Origin: Coriobacteriia bacterium
GTDB taxonomy: Bacteria > Actinomycetota > Coriobacteriia > Coriobacteriales > UMGS124
Assembly: GCA_018368455.1 (NCBI GenBank)
Contig: JAGZEG010000009.1
Span: 96,780 to 160,779 of the forward strand
Reading direction: 5' to 3'
DNA length: 64,000 nt
The notes under the pieces: model-generated
The model's input: the letters and a program-made list of their open reading frames with translations, nothing else
What the model was told of the DNA's origin: nothing
The model's database searches: none
Shown here: piece after piece, positions 17,991 through 25,661 of the stretch
Layout of the letters: each line of letters begins with the position of its first letter
Position numbering within the stretch: the stretch's first letter is position 1
Translations under genes and position numbers: made by a program

Positions 17991-19014
17991 GGAGGCGTCC
18001 GCGCACACGGACGCGCTCCGCTCGGGCGCGGGCGATGCCGGCGCGCGTCCACGCTCCTCGTCGGGGCGTCCTTCGTCGTCTCGACGCCGGTCGCAGGCGG
18101 GCTCGTCCGCCTGGTCGGGCGTCACGACCGTGCGTCCGGAGGCGTTCGAGTCGAGCCCGTACGACGCCCGCCCCTCCGCGCGCGGCGGTCGTGCCGGTCG
18201 GGGGCGCCGGGAGGTCAACCCGCGCACGGCCGTCTACAACCGAACGGTGCGCGGCCTCGTGCTGAGCGTCGTGCTCATCGCGACGGTGCTCGTTCTCTAT
18301 CTCGTCGTCATGTACTCCCCGCTGTTCATGATCCGCACGATAGAGGCGACGCCGACGGAGCACGTCACGAGCCAAGCCATCTCCGAGCTCGCCGCCGTCC
18401 CCGAGGGCTCGACGCTGTTCAACGTCAGCGAGCACGACATCATTGAGCGCATCGAGAAGAACCCCTGGGTCGCGTCGGTCAGCGTCACGCGGCAGTTCCC
18501 CAGTCAGCTCACCATTACGGTCACGGAGCGCACGCGCGCCGCCCTCGTCATGATGAGCAGCGGCCTGGAGGCGTGGTGGATCTCGTCTGACGGCCACTGG
18601 CTCGAGCCGTACGCCATGCAAGAGGCCACGGCGGACAACGGTGTCGCGTCCCCTTCCGACCAGGCACGCCAGGCGGCCAGCGCCGCCGGGCTCGTGTTCG
18701 TGGGCGACGTTGCGGCGACGGTCGTCCCCCAGGCGGGCACCGTCTGCGCGGACGCCGCCGTGCAAGGCGTGCTGTCGTACTGCACGACGTTCTCCGACGA
18801 CATGCGCTCGCGCATCGCCTCGGCCACGGCGGCGAGCACCCAGAGCATCTCGTTCGTCCTGACGGACGGCGTCGAAGTCTCTGTGGGCGCGCCGGTGGAC
18901 ATCGAGTCGAAGGAACGCGTCATACTCCAGCTGCTGAGCGAGCACGCTGGTCAGGTCACGTACATCAACGTCCGTACGCCGGCGACGCCGTCCTGGCGCG
19001 GACTCGACGGGTAG
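17941..19014 (+). CDS. ftsQ: Cell division protein FtsQ/DivIB
   Basis: FtsQ is a bitopic septal scaffold. The 357-residue protein has an unusually long (about 100 residues) Ser/Arg-rich basic cytoplasmic tail, one membrane span near 104-124 (many Val/Leu), then a POTRA-type domain (residues about 130-200: IRTIEATPTEHVT, GSTLFNVSEHDI, NPWVASVSVTRQFP, TITVTERTRAA) and a FtsQ domain. The ATG at 17941 follows AAGGTGAGG and starts inside murB, so the genes overlap by 50 bases. It ends the first uninterrupted run of the cluster; about 250 bases precede ftsZ. Confidence 0.9.
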   Translation: MASNSGRRSSSSASRPREASAHTDALRSGAGDAGARPRSSSGRPSSSRRRSQAGSSAWSGVTTVRPEAFESSPYDARPSARGGRAGRGRREVNPRTAVYNRTVRGLVLSVVLIATVLVLYLVVMYSPLFMIRTIEATPTEHVTSQAISELAAVPEGSTLFNVSEHDIIERIEKNPWVASVSVTRQFPSQLTITVTERTRAALVMMSSGLEAWWISSDGHWLEPYAMQEATADNGVASPSDQARQAASAAGLVFVGDVAATVVPQAGTVCADAAVQGVLSYCTTFSDDMRSRIASATAASTQSISFVLTDGVEVSVGAPVDIESKERVILQLLSEHAGQVTYINVRTPATPSWRGLDG

Positions 19015-19261
19015 GGCGGCCGATGTGCCTCGCGTGGCGGGGCGGTGAAGTCTCCCACAACATGGGGCCTGCACCTGCAGATTCGTTGACAAGTCTCATC
19101 TCGCTGTGCAACCATAAGGCGTTTAGCAGGACATATAACGTTGAAGTGAACGGTTAGATAAACGCCCCAGTCTCGACGGCTCCCTCAGGGTTTTCGCCGG
19201 GCGGCGGGAGGTCCGGGTGCCCGGCGGGCACGGTCAGCGGCAGCAACGGAGGTCACAGACG

Positions 19262-20386
19262 ATGTACGACGTGCAGGGCGACGGCTCCAACTACATGGCA
19301 GTCATCAAGGTCGTAGGCGTGGGCGGCGGTGGCGGCAACGCCGTGAACCGCATGATCGAGGCCGGTGTCCAGGGCGTCGAGTTTGTCGCCATCAACACCG
19401 ACGCGCAGGCGCTCATCGTCTCCGACGCCGACACGAAGGTGCACATCGGCACCGACCTCACGAAGGGCCTGGGCGCTGGCGCCAACCCCGAGGTGGGCCA
19501 GTCGGCCGCCGAGGAGAGCCGCGACCAGATCAAGGCCGCACTCGAGGGCGCTGACATGGTGTTCATTACGGCGGGCGAGGGCGGCGGCACCGGCACGGGC
19601 GCCGCGCCGGTCGTGGCCGACATCGCAAAGAACGACGTGGGCGCGCTGACGGTCGGCGTCGTCACGAAGCCGTTCGTGTTCGAGGGCGCCGTGCGCCGTC
19701 GCAACGCGCTCGAGGGCATCAAGCACCTCACGGAGAACGTCGACACGCTCATCACGATCCCCAACGATCGCCTGCTCGACGTCGCCGACAAGAAGCTGTC
19801 GTTCATGGACGCGTTCACGATGGCTGACGAGGTTCTGCGTCAGGGTATCCAGGGCATCACGGACCTCATCACGGTGCCTGGCCTCATCAACCTCGACTTC
19901 GCTGACGTTCGCACGATCATGAGCGACGCGGGCACGGCCATGATGGGCATCGGCGTTGGCACGGGCGACAACCGCGCCACGGACGCCGCCAACGAGGCCA
20001 TCTCCTCGCGTCTGCTCGAGTCCTCGCTCGACGGCGCCGACCGCGTGCTGCTCTCCATCGCCGGCGGCCCCGACCTGGGCCTGCACGAGGTGTCCGACGC
20101 CGCGAGCATCGTTGCCAACGCCGTGTCGCCCGACGTCAACCTCATCTTCGGCACCGTCATCGACGAGAACCTGGGCGACACCGTGCGCATCACGGTCATC
20201 GCCACGGGCTTCGGCGACGCCTCGGACCAGTCGAAGCTCGACCTGGACGGCGCTGGCCAGCAGCGCCCGTTCGGCGGCTTCGGCGCGCCGCGCCAGGGCT
20301 CTGCCGCCGCTCAGCCGAGCCGTCCTGCCGCCCCGGCGAACGACTCGTTCGACATCCCGGACTTCCTGAAGCGCAGCAAGTTCTAA
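19262..20386 (+). CDS. ftsZ: Cell division protein FtsZ
   Basis: FtsZ is the tubulin-like GTPase that forms the division ring. The 374-residue protein has VGVGGGGGNAVNRM near residue 17, FVAINTDAQAL, the tubulin signature GGGTGTGAAP near 108, the NLDFADVRTIM T7-loop region, and the C-terminal FtsA/SepF-binding peptide DIPDFLKR. No FtsA is encoded in this cluster, so SepF is the likely membrane tether. The ATG at 19262 has GGAGG nine bases upstream. The 247 bases between ftsQ and ftsZ contain a perfect TTGACA (19086-19091) and a TATAAC (19134-19139) that are not correctly spaced to each other, so a private promoter is possible but not proven. Confidence 0.98.
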   Translation: MYDVQGDGSNYMAVIKVVGVGGGGGNAVNRMIEAGVQGVEFVAINTDAQALIVSDADTKVHIGTDLTKGLGAGANPEVGQSAAEESRDQIKAALEGADMVFITAGEGGGTGTGAAPVVADIAKNDVGALTVGVVTKPFVFEGAVRRRNALEGIKHLTENVDTLITIPNDRLLDVADKKLSFMDAFTMADEVLRQGIQGITDLITVPGLINLDFADVRTIMSDAGTAMMGIGVGTGDNRATDAANEAISSRLLESSLDGADRVLLSIAGGPDLGLHEVSDAASIVANAVSPDVNLIFGTVIDENLGDTVRITVIATGFGDASDQSKLDLDGAGQQRPFGGFGAPRQGSAAAQPSRPAAPANDSFDIPDFLKRSKF

Positions 20387-20441
20387 GCGCGCCAGGAGGG
20401 GCCGCTCCGCGCGGCATCGCACGACAAAAAAGGAGCTTCTC

Positions 20442-21287
20442 GTGTCCAAGGTCATTCCCCAGACACCGGAGCGCCTCGTGAACAACGGCGTGGCCCTGGT
20501 AACCGATCGCAGCGCGGCGGGTACTGGGGTCACGTTCTGTTTCTCGGAGCGCCTCGGCGGCGTGTCGCCCGTGCCGTACGCCTCTCTCAACATGGGTGGA
20601 AGCACGCAGGACGACCCTGCCAACGTGCGCGAAAACCGCAGGCGCCTGCTAGCTGCCCTGGGCGCAGAAGACCTGCTCGATGCCATCGTACGGCCGGGGC
20701 AGGTGCACGGCTGCGACGTGGCGCGCATCACCGACGCTGCCGCACCTGTGCCCGACTGGGTGCGCACGAGCTGCGATGCCGTCGTGTGCACGGTGCCGAA
20801 CGTCGTGCCGCTGCTCGTGTTTGCCGACTGCGTACCCGTCGTGCTCGTGGCACCCGGGGGCTTCGCCGTGGCGCATTCCGGCTGGCGTGGCACGTACGGG
20901 GAGATAGCGCGCGTCGCGGCACGGGCTCTCGTCGAGGAGGCGCGTTGCGCTCCGGAGGACGTGGCGGCCTACATCGGGCCGCACATCTCTGCGGCGTCCT
21001 ACGAGGTGTCCGAGGAGCTTGCCACCCAGTTCGCGGATCGTTTCGGCTCGGGCGTCATCCCGACGCCGCGCCACCTCGACCTCACGGCGTGCATCCGTGC
21101 GTCGCTGAGGGGCGTCGGCGTGCCGGAGGAGCGCGTTGTCGACTGCAACCTGGACACGTACACGCTTACGGACCGGTTCTTCTCACATCGCGCCGAGCAC
21201 GGTCTGACCGGGCGGCACGGCGCGCTGGCGTTCATGCGTCCTGGCGTCGCCCATGCGACGGCGCCTGCGGACGGGGAGAGGAGATAG
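20442..21287 (+). CDS. pgeF: Laccase-domain purine nucleosidase/peptidoglycan-editing factor (YlmD)
   Basis: This is a 281-residue protein of the DUF152/laccase-domain family (YlmD, YfiH, PgeF). Members have a copper- or zinc-bound His-Cys-His site; here the pieces are RPGQVHG near residue 87, FADCVPVV near 127, and AHSGWRGT near 145, with AYIGPHIS later. Family roles reported include hydrolysis of purine nucleosides and removal of misincorporated residues from wall precursors. The start is a GTG with AAGGAG upstream, 55 bases after ftsZ; yggS follows 6 bases after its stop. Confidence 0.88.
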   Translation: MSKVIPQTPERLVNNGVALVTDRSAAGTGVTFCFSERLGGVSPVPYASLNMGGSTQDDPANVRENRRRLLAALGAEDLLDAIVRPGQVHGCDVARITDAAAPVPDWVRTSCDAVVCTVPNVVPLLVFADCVPVVLVAPGGFAVAHSGWRGTYGEIARVAARALVEEARCAPEDVAAYIGPHISAASYEVSEELATQFADRFGSGVIPTPRHLDLTACIRASLRGVGVPEERVVDCNLDTYTLTDRFFSHRAEHGLTGRHGALAFMRPGVAHATAPADGERR

Positions 21288-21293
21288 ACGACG

Positions 21294-22037
21294 ATGGCTT
21301 CCATACCTTACGACGAGTCCTACTGCGAGCAGCTGCGCGAGCGCCGCGCGTGGATCATGGAGCACGTGGCGCATGCCGCGGAGGAGGCGGGCCGCGACCC
21401 GAAGAGCGTCACCGTCATGGCCGTCAGCAAGACGGTCGACGTGCCCGAGGTTGCGGCCGCCCGCGCGGCGGGCTGGACGTGCTTCGGCGAGAACCGCCCG
21501 CAGGAGCTCGAGCGCAAGCTGGCCCTGCTCGCCGACGACCCGTCGTTTGCCGACGTTTCGTTCCACATGATCGGCAACCTCCAGACGAACAAGATCAACC
21601 ACGTGCTCGCCTGCTCGCCTGTGCTCGTGCACTCCATCGCTTCGCCCGAGCTCGCCCGCGCCGTGTCGCAGCGCGCCGTCGCGCGCGGCATGCGCCAGCC
21701 CGTGCTGCTCGAGGTCAACGTCTCGGGGGAGCAGAGCAAATCTGGCATGTCCGTTGCCGAGGTGCGTGCGAGCTTCGACGAGCTCGCCGCGCTGCCGGGC
21801 ATCGAGGTGCGCGGCTTCATGACCATGGCGCCGCGCTCGGAGCCGGCCGTGGCGCGCGCGACGTTTGCGGGACTGCGCGAGCTGCGCGACGAACTGTGCC
21901 TCACCTGCGAAAACGCTACGAAGCCCTCTGAGCTTTCAATGGGTATGAGCGAGGATTTCGAGGAGGCCGTCGCCCAGGGTGCTACCATTGTTCGACTGGG
22001 TCGCATCGCGTTCGACCCATCGTTTCCCGTGGACTGA
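21294..22037 (+). CDS. yggS: PLP homeostasis protein YggS/YlmE
   Basis: This is a single-domain TIM-barrel PLP-binding protein (247 residues) that buffers free pyridoxal phosphate and has no known catalytic activity. The lysine that holds PLP lies in VTVMAVSKTVDV near residue 45. Other family motifs are CFGENRPQEL, FHMIGNLQTNK, LEVNVSGEQSKSGM, GFMTMAP, and the C-terminal LSMGMSEDFEEAVAQGATIVRLG. The ATG is close to the pgeF stop with a GGGGAGAGGAGA ribosome site, and it lies between pgeF and sepF as in Bacillus ylmDEFG. Confidence 0.95.
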   Translation: MASIPYDESYCEQLRERRAWIMEHVAHAAEEAGRDPKSVTVMAVSKTVDVPEVAAARAAGWTCFGENRPQELERKLALLADDPSFADVSFHMIGNLQTNKINHVLACSPVLVHSIASPELARAVSQRAVARGMRQPVLLEVNVSGEQSKSGMSVAEVRASFDELAALPGIEVRGFMTMAPRSEPAVARATFAGLRELRDELCLTCENATKPSELSMGMSEDFEEAVAQGATIVRLGRIAFDPSFPVD

Positions 22038-22079
22038 TGCCCCTGCGCACGTCGCAGCCATATACGCAAGGCAGGAGTA

Positions 22080-23423
22080 GTGAGTGACGTGGGCTTTCTC
22101 AATTCAGTGAAGTCGCACTTCAAGAACAGTGACGAAGCGGAGGAAGAGGAGTTCGAGCGCGCGTTTCGCGAGGGACGCTTCCCCGACGACGTCGATTTTG
22201 AGCCGCTGAGCAATACGGGCAATTTCGTGGCTACGGGCGTTCAGCCCGAGGAACCGACGCTGCCCGATTCCGACGAGGGACTCGAGCGCATGGGCATGGG
22301 CACGGAGGTACTCCCGCCGGCTGCTCCTGCGTCCCAGGGCCAGTCCCAGCAGCACCCGCAGCAGGTGCCGCCCGAGCTGCAAGGCGCGACGTGGGCCCCG
22401 CAGGGCTACGGACAGCCCCGCGCTCCGCAGGCGGCCCCTGTCCCTGTCGGGCAGGCCGTGCGCCCCGCGCCCGTTACCGCTGCTCGTCCGGGCCAGCCCG
22501 GCCGTCCAGCCGGCGCCCCCCAGGGTCGCCCGCGGCCTGCGGCACCGAACCAGGGGAGGGCCCCGCAGGGCACGGGAGCCGTGGCCCCATACCTCTCGCA
22601 GAATGCTCCTGCGGGTTCCGCTGCGCCGCGCCCCCTGTCGAGCGAGGGCGGCGTGCAGGTGTTCGAGCGCGAGGGCGGGCGCAGTACGCGCACGACGCCG
22701 CCGCGCACGGAGCCGTTTGCCGACCGCTTGCGCGCTCGCGTCGCCGCGGCCAACGTCTCCGGTGTCATCGACGACGGCCTCGGGCGCTCCCATGCTGCAG
22801 TTGACGGCCCGTCCGTCACGGGCTCGGGCAAGGTCGTGCGCCCGTCCGGCCCAGCCCAGCCCCGGCGCGACATCGACGTGCGCAACGACGACCTCGAGGC
22901 CGAGCTCGCCGCGCGCCGTCGCGAGCGCCGCGCGTCCGCCTCGGCGCCCGCACGCTCCGACGCCCCCGCCCCGCGTCGCACGAGCGACTCGGCACGCTCG
23001 GCGGCGCCTGCATCGCGACGCCCGGCATCCGAACCGCTACCGCCGCGCGAGCGCCCCTCGTCGACGCCTGCTGCCGAGCATCGCCCTGCGCCTCAGCCTC
23101 GCCCCGCAGCTCCCGAGAGCGACGCTGTCGAGCCGTTCAAGCTGCCCACGACGCCCATCGTGCTGCGTCCGCGCGTCTACGACGACGTGTCCCAGGTCGC
23201 GGCGGGCGTCATCTCGCACCACCAGCCCGTCGTGCTCGTGCTGCGCGGCTCGTCGGCCGAGGTGGCCCGCCGCATCATGGATTTCTCGTTCGGGCTGTGC
23301 TGTGGCACGGGCGCGCAGATGGAGCAGCTCGACGACCGGGTATACGCCGTCATGCCCCGCGGCACCACCATCGGGGATCCCGACATCGCCGCCCTGCGAC
23401 GCCAGGGCGTACTGAGAGGTTAA
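22080..23423 (+). CDS. sepF: SepF-type division protein with very long disordered linker
   Basis: SepF tethers FtsZ to the membrane in Gram-positive bacteria that lack FtsA. This protein has 447 residues, against about 150-220 in most species. A short N-terminal part (MSDVGFLNSVKSHF, then an acidic stretch) could form the membrane helix. A Pro/Ala/Arg/Gln-rich low-complexity linker covers about residues 80-345. The SepF domain fills the last 100 residues (LRPRVYDDVSQVA, PVVLVLRG, RRIMDFSFGLCCGTGAQMEQL, DRVYAVMPRGT). The start is a GTG preceded by GCAGGAG. It lies in the conserved pgeF-yggS-sepF-ylmG-divIVA order. Confidence 0.9.
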   Translation: MSDVGFLNSVKSHFKNSDEAEEEEFERAFREGRFPDDVDFEPLSNTGNFVATGVQPEEPTLPDSDEGLERMGMGTEVLPPAAPASQGQSQQHPQQVPPELQGATWAPQGYGQPRAPQAAPVPVGQAVRPAPVTAARPGQPGRPAGAPQGRPRPAAPNQGRAPQGTGAVAPYLSQNAPAGSAAPRPLSSEGGVQVFEREGGRSTRTTPPRTEPFADRLRARVAAANVSGVIDDGLGRSHAAVDGPSVTGSGKVVRPSGPAQPRRDIDVRNDDLEAELAARRRERRASASAPARSDAPAPRRTSDSARSAAPASRRPASEPLPPRERPSSTPAAEHRPAPQPRPAAPESDAVEPFKLPTTPIVLRPRVYDDVSQVAAGVISHHQPVVLVLRGSSAEVARRIMDFSFGLCCGTGAQMEQLDDRVYAVMPRGTTIGDPDIAALRRQGVLRG

Positions 23424-23426
23424 CGC

Positions 23427-23687
23427 ATGCCCATGCTCCAGAACGCCCTGCTCACCGTCATCCAGTTCTACTCTGTGCTCATCCTGGTCTACTGCATCAT
23501 GAGCTGGCTGCCGCGTGGCACGTCGGGCATCATAGAGGATATCCGCAGCGTGCTCGCGTCGCTGTGCGAGCCCTACCTCGGGCTTTTTCGCCGAATCGTC
23601 CCGACTATCGGCATGATCGACATCTCGCCGATTATCGCGATTCTTGTGCTGCAAGTGCTCAGCTCCGTCATAGTAGCTATACTTTAG
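23427..23687 (+). CDS. ylmG: YggT-family membrane protein (YlmG)
   Basis: This 86-residue protein has two membrane spans (about residues 9-30 and 62-84) joined by a short loop, IMSWLPRGTSGIIEDI, with the Trp-Leu-Pro common to YggT/YlmG proteins. The C-terminal part has the IVPTIGMIDISPIIAI motif. Relatives sit beside sepF and divIVA in Gram-positives and affect septum and chromosome organisation by an unknown mechanism. Its ATG is four bases after the sepF stop. Confidence 0.9.
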   Translation: MPMLQNALLTVIQFYSVLILVYCIMSWLPRGTSGIIEDIRSVLASLCEPYLGLFRRIVPTIGMIDISPIIAILVLQVLSSVIVAIL

Positions 23688-23783
23688 CAACCGACGCGCA
23701 CCGCTCGTGCGCGAGCCGCCTGCGCGGATGTGCCGGGCAGTTCGGTGTGAGCCAGGCCTACAATTCGAGGAAGGTTACGTACC

Positions 23784-24482
23784 ATGCCCATTACGCCCGC
23801 AGACATTCAGCAGAAGACGTTCCCCGAGGCCCGTCGCGGCTACGACCCTGCGAAGGTCGACGAGTTCCTCGAGGAGATCTCGGGTGACATCGACGCGATG
23901 CTGCGCAAGATTGCCGACCTCAAGACGCGCCTGAACAACGCCGAGGCCAAGAACGCCGAGCTCGTCAACCAGCTCGACGCTGCGAAGGCCGCCGCCGCCA
24001 ACGCGCAGTCCCAGGCTGCCGCTGCCGCTGCCGCCGTGCCCGCTCAGCCCATCCAGACGGGCAAGTCCAGCGCGTACGCCGCCACGGAGGAGCAGCTTTC
24101 TGCCGCCCTTATCGCCGCCCAGCAGACGGCCGAGCGCATCGTCAACGACGCCAAGAACAACGCCGAGCGCGTGCGCAGCGAGGCCGAGGGCCAGGCACGC
24201 AAGGTCATCCGCCAGGCGCTCGACGAGAAGCAGGCCGAGCTCGACGAGATCGAGCGCCTCAAGAAGTCGCGCGAGCAGTTCCGCGCCGACTACATGGCGC
24301 TCATCCAGAAGTTCATGGACGCTGCCCAGACGAACTTCCCGAGCGCGATGCTCTCTTCGGCGCCCTCTGGCTCCGAGGCCACGGCTGCTACGGTCATCCC
24401 GCGCAGCATGATGGCCGGCGGCCACGCCGCGACGCCCTACGGCGCCCAGATCGACGCCAGCTCCGTCGACGACCTCGACTAG
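23784..24482 (+). CDS. divIVA: DivIVA-domain pole/septum organiser
   Basis: DivIVA is a coiled-coil protein that recognises curved membrane at septa and poles. The 232-residue protein has the N-terminal membrane-binding domain (MPITPADIQQKTFPEARRGYDPAKVDEFL region, residues 1-60), a heptad region rich in Ala/Glu/Gln to about 170, and an Ala/Ser/Thr-rich tail. It closes the cluster. Just upstream, inside the end of ylmG, is a TATACT (23678-23683) that could serve a private promoter, without a good -35. A strong terminator follows. Confidence 0.93.
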   Translation: MPITPADIQQKTFPEARRGYDPAKVDEFLEEISGDIDAMLRKIADLKTRLNNAEAKNAELVNQLDAAKAAAANAQSQAAAAAAAVPAQPIQTGKSSAYAATEEQLSAALIAAQQTAERIVNDAKNNAERVRSEAEGQARKVIRQALDEKQAELDEIERLKKSREQFRADYMALIQKFMDAAQTNFPSAMLSSAPSGSEATAATVIPRSMMAGGHAATPYGAQIDASSVDDLD

Positions 24483-24512
24483 GAGCTCGGCTCGCCCGCA
24501 TACGCAACGCCA

Positions 24513-24549
24513 GGGGCGCCGCTTCCAAGAGGAGGCGGCGCCCCTTTTG
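24513..24549 (+). terminator. Intrinsic terminator after divIVA
   Basis: GGGGCGCCGC (24513-24522) pairs with GCGGCGCCCC (24535-24544), followed by TTTT. Flanking TACGCAA and TTGCGTA extend the stem. It ends the dcw cluster. Confidence 0.9.
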
Positions 24550-24589
24550 CGTACGCTTGCGTTTGCAAGCGCCCCTACTCGTTTCCGGA

Positions 24590-24735
24590 AGTGCGAGCTA
24601 AACCATTTCTCTTTATTGCACGCTATGCGCATTAAGCGACGGAAAGACGCCTGATTGTTGCCGAATGAGCGCCGTCCTCCGCAAAAGAGACTTTCCTCAG
24701 CTCGCACTTCCGGAAATGCGAGCTGACGGCGAGCC
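24590..24735. repeat. Inverted-repeat element, copy 1 (TTCCGGAAGTGCGAGCT ends)
   Basis: An intergenic unit of about 145 bases begins with TTCCGGAAGTGCGAGCTAAA and ends with TCAGCTCGCACTTCCGGAA, so its ends are inverted repeats. A sister copy with the same ends but a different middle lies at 53797-53940. The sequence next to the left end (CTCTTTATTG here, CTCTTTTTGA there) is also alike. No gene is inside. It could be a miniature inverted-repeat element or a structured RNA/DNA signal. Confidence 0.7.
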
Positions 24736-24751
24736 GGCGCGGGCGCGCCCC

Positions 24752-25321
24752 CTAGGAGAACAGAGCCTTCAGGCCGATGCACACAAGCACGACGCCGCCG
24801 ACGATCTGGGCGCGGTCGCCGAGCAGGCTGCCGAAGCGCTTGCCCACGAACAGCGCGACGACGCAGCAGGCGAACGTCGTGACAGCGATGACGGGGGAGG
24901 CCACGGCGATGTTGGCGCCGGCGGCCAGCAGGCTCACGCCGACGGCGAACGCGTCGATGGACGTGGCGATTGCCTGCATGAAGACGGTGGGCAGCGTCAG
25001 GCGCTTCTGGGCGATGGCGTCGTGATCCTCGTCTGAGCCGCCGCGGATGGCTTTGATGCCCTCGAATATCATGTTGCCGCCGATGAAGCCCAGGATGACG
25101 AACGAGATGATGCCGGCGAAGCGCTCGATGAAGCCTGCGGCAAACGTGCCGAGGAAGAAGCCGAGCAGCGGCATGGCGCCCTGGAACACGCCGAAGAACA
25201 GGGGCATCAGCATGAGCCGCGCCCGCGACTCGTGCTGGTAGACGAACGAGTTCGAGATGGTGACGGCAAACGCGTCCATGCTGAGCGCCAGTCCCAGCAA
25301 CAGAATCTCGGCAATACCCAC
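24752..25321 (-). CDS. mntP: Manganese efflux pump MntP
   Basis: MntP exports Mn2+ across the cytoplasmic membrane. The 189-residue protein has six spans in two related halves with conserved acidic residues: LALSMDAFAV near residue 15 and ATSIDAFAVGV near 115, with GFIGGNMIFEG between. I start at the GTG at 25321, which has a GAGGAGAGG ribosome site and gives the family's standard length; the frame is open 16 codons further. A yybP-ykoY manganese riboswitch and terminator precede it on the same strand, which supports the manganese role. Confidence 0.92.
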   Translation of the reverse strand: MGIAEILLLGLALSMDAFAVTISNSFVYQHESRARLMLMPLFFGVFQGAMPLLGFFLGTFAAGFIERFAGIISFVILGFIGGNMIFEGIKAIRGGSDEDHDAIAQKRLTLPTVFMQAIATSIDAFAVGVSLLAAGANIAVASPVIAVTTFACCVVALFVGKRFGSLLGDRAQIVGGVVLVCIGLKALFS

Positions 25322-25369
25322 GGCGCATCCTCTCCTCAGCGCGGCGCCCCGACGGCGTCCGCAGTCCAC

Positions 25370-25560
25370 AAAAAAGCGAGGCTCGATGCATAGCCCGCAC
25401 GCGCCGACCAGGCACGCGCCTCGCTATGCATGAGTCTCGCTTCGTACGTCGCCGCCAGGTCCTACGGGCCGCACCGAGTGCGGCAAGAGGCCACTATGTT
25501 GACAGGCGATCGCGCTGGGTTGCGCGCAAGCTACTCCCCCATGCCATCCATTAGGGGGCA
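25370..25560 (-). ncRNA. yybP-ykoY manganese riboswitch with terminator, controlling mntP
   Basis: Reading the minus strand, GGGGGAGTAGC (25540-25530) and TGTCAACATA (25504-25495) are the conserved core elements of the yybP-ykoY Mn2+ riboswitch, familiar from the E. coli mntP leader. Downstream is a long stem (25440-25423 with 25394-25376, one bulge) followed by TTTTTT (25375-25370), the expected expression platform. Mn2+ binding would prevent termination and switch on mntP. Boundaries are approximate. Confidence 0.85.
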
Positions 25561-25570
25561 AGTATGCCAC

Positions 25571-25610
25571 AGCACCCCGCAAGTTACCCAAGGTATCCTT
25601 GCGGGGTGCT
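25571..25610 (-). terminator. 13-bp perfect hairpin after the flavoprotein gene
   Basis: AGCACCCCGCAAG (25571-25583) and CTTGCGGGGTGCT (25598-25610) form a perfect 13-bp stem with a 14-base loop. It lies 50 bases past the stop of the flavoprotein gene and before the riboswitch. There is no T-run on either side, so termination is plausible but not certain. Confidence 0.5.
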
Positions 25611-25661
25611 GATACGAGCGAAAGCGTTTAGGGGCGGGGAGCCCCCGTTACGAGCCTTACC

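Noticed and set aside
19086..19139. TTGACA and TATAAC before ftsZ as one promoter
   Set aside because: They are 42 bases apart; neither has a good partner at 16-18 bases. Mentioned only as a possibility under ftsZ.
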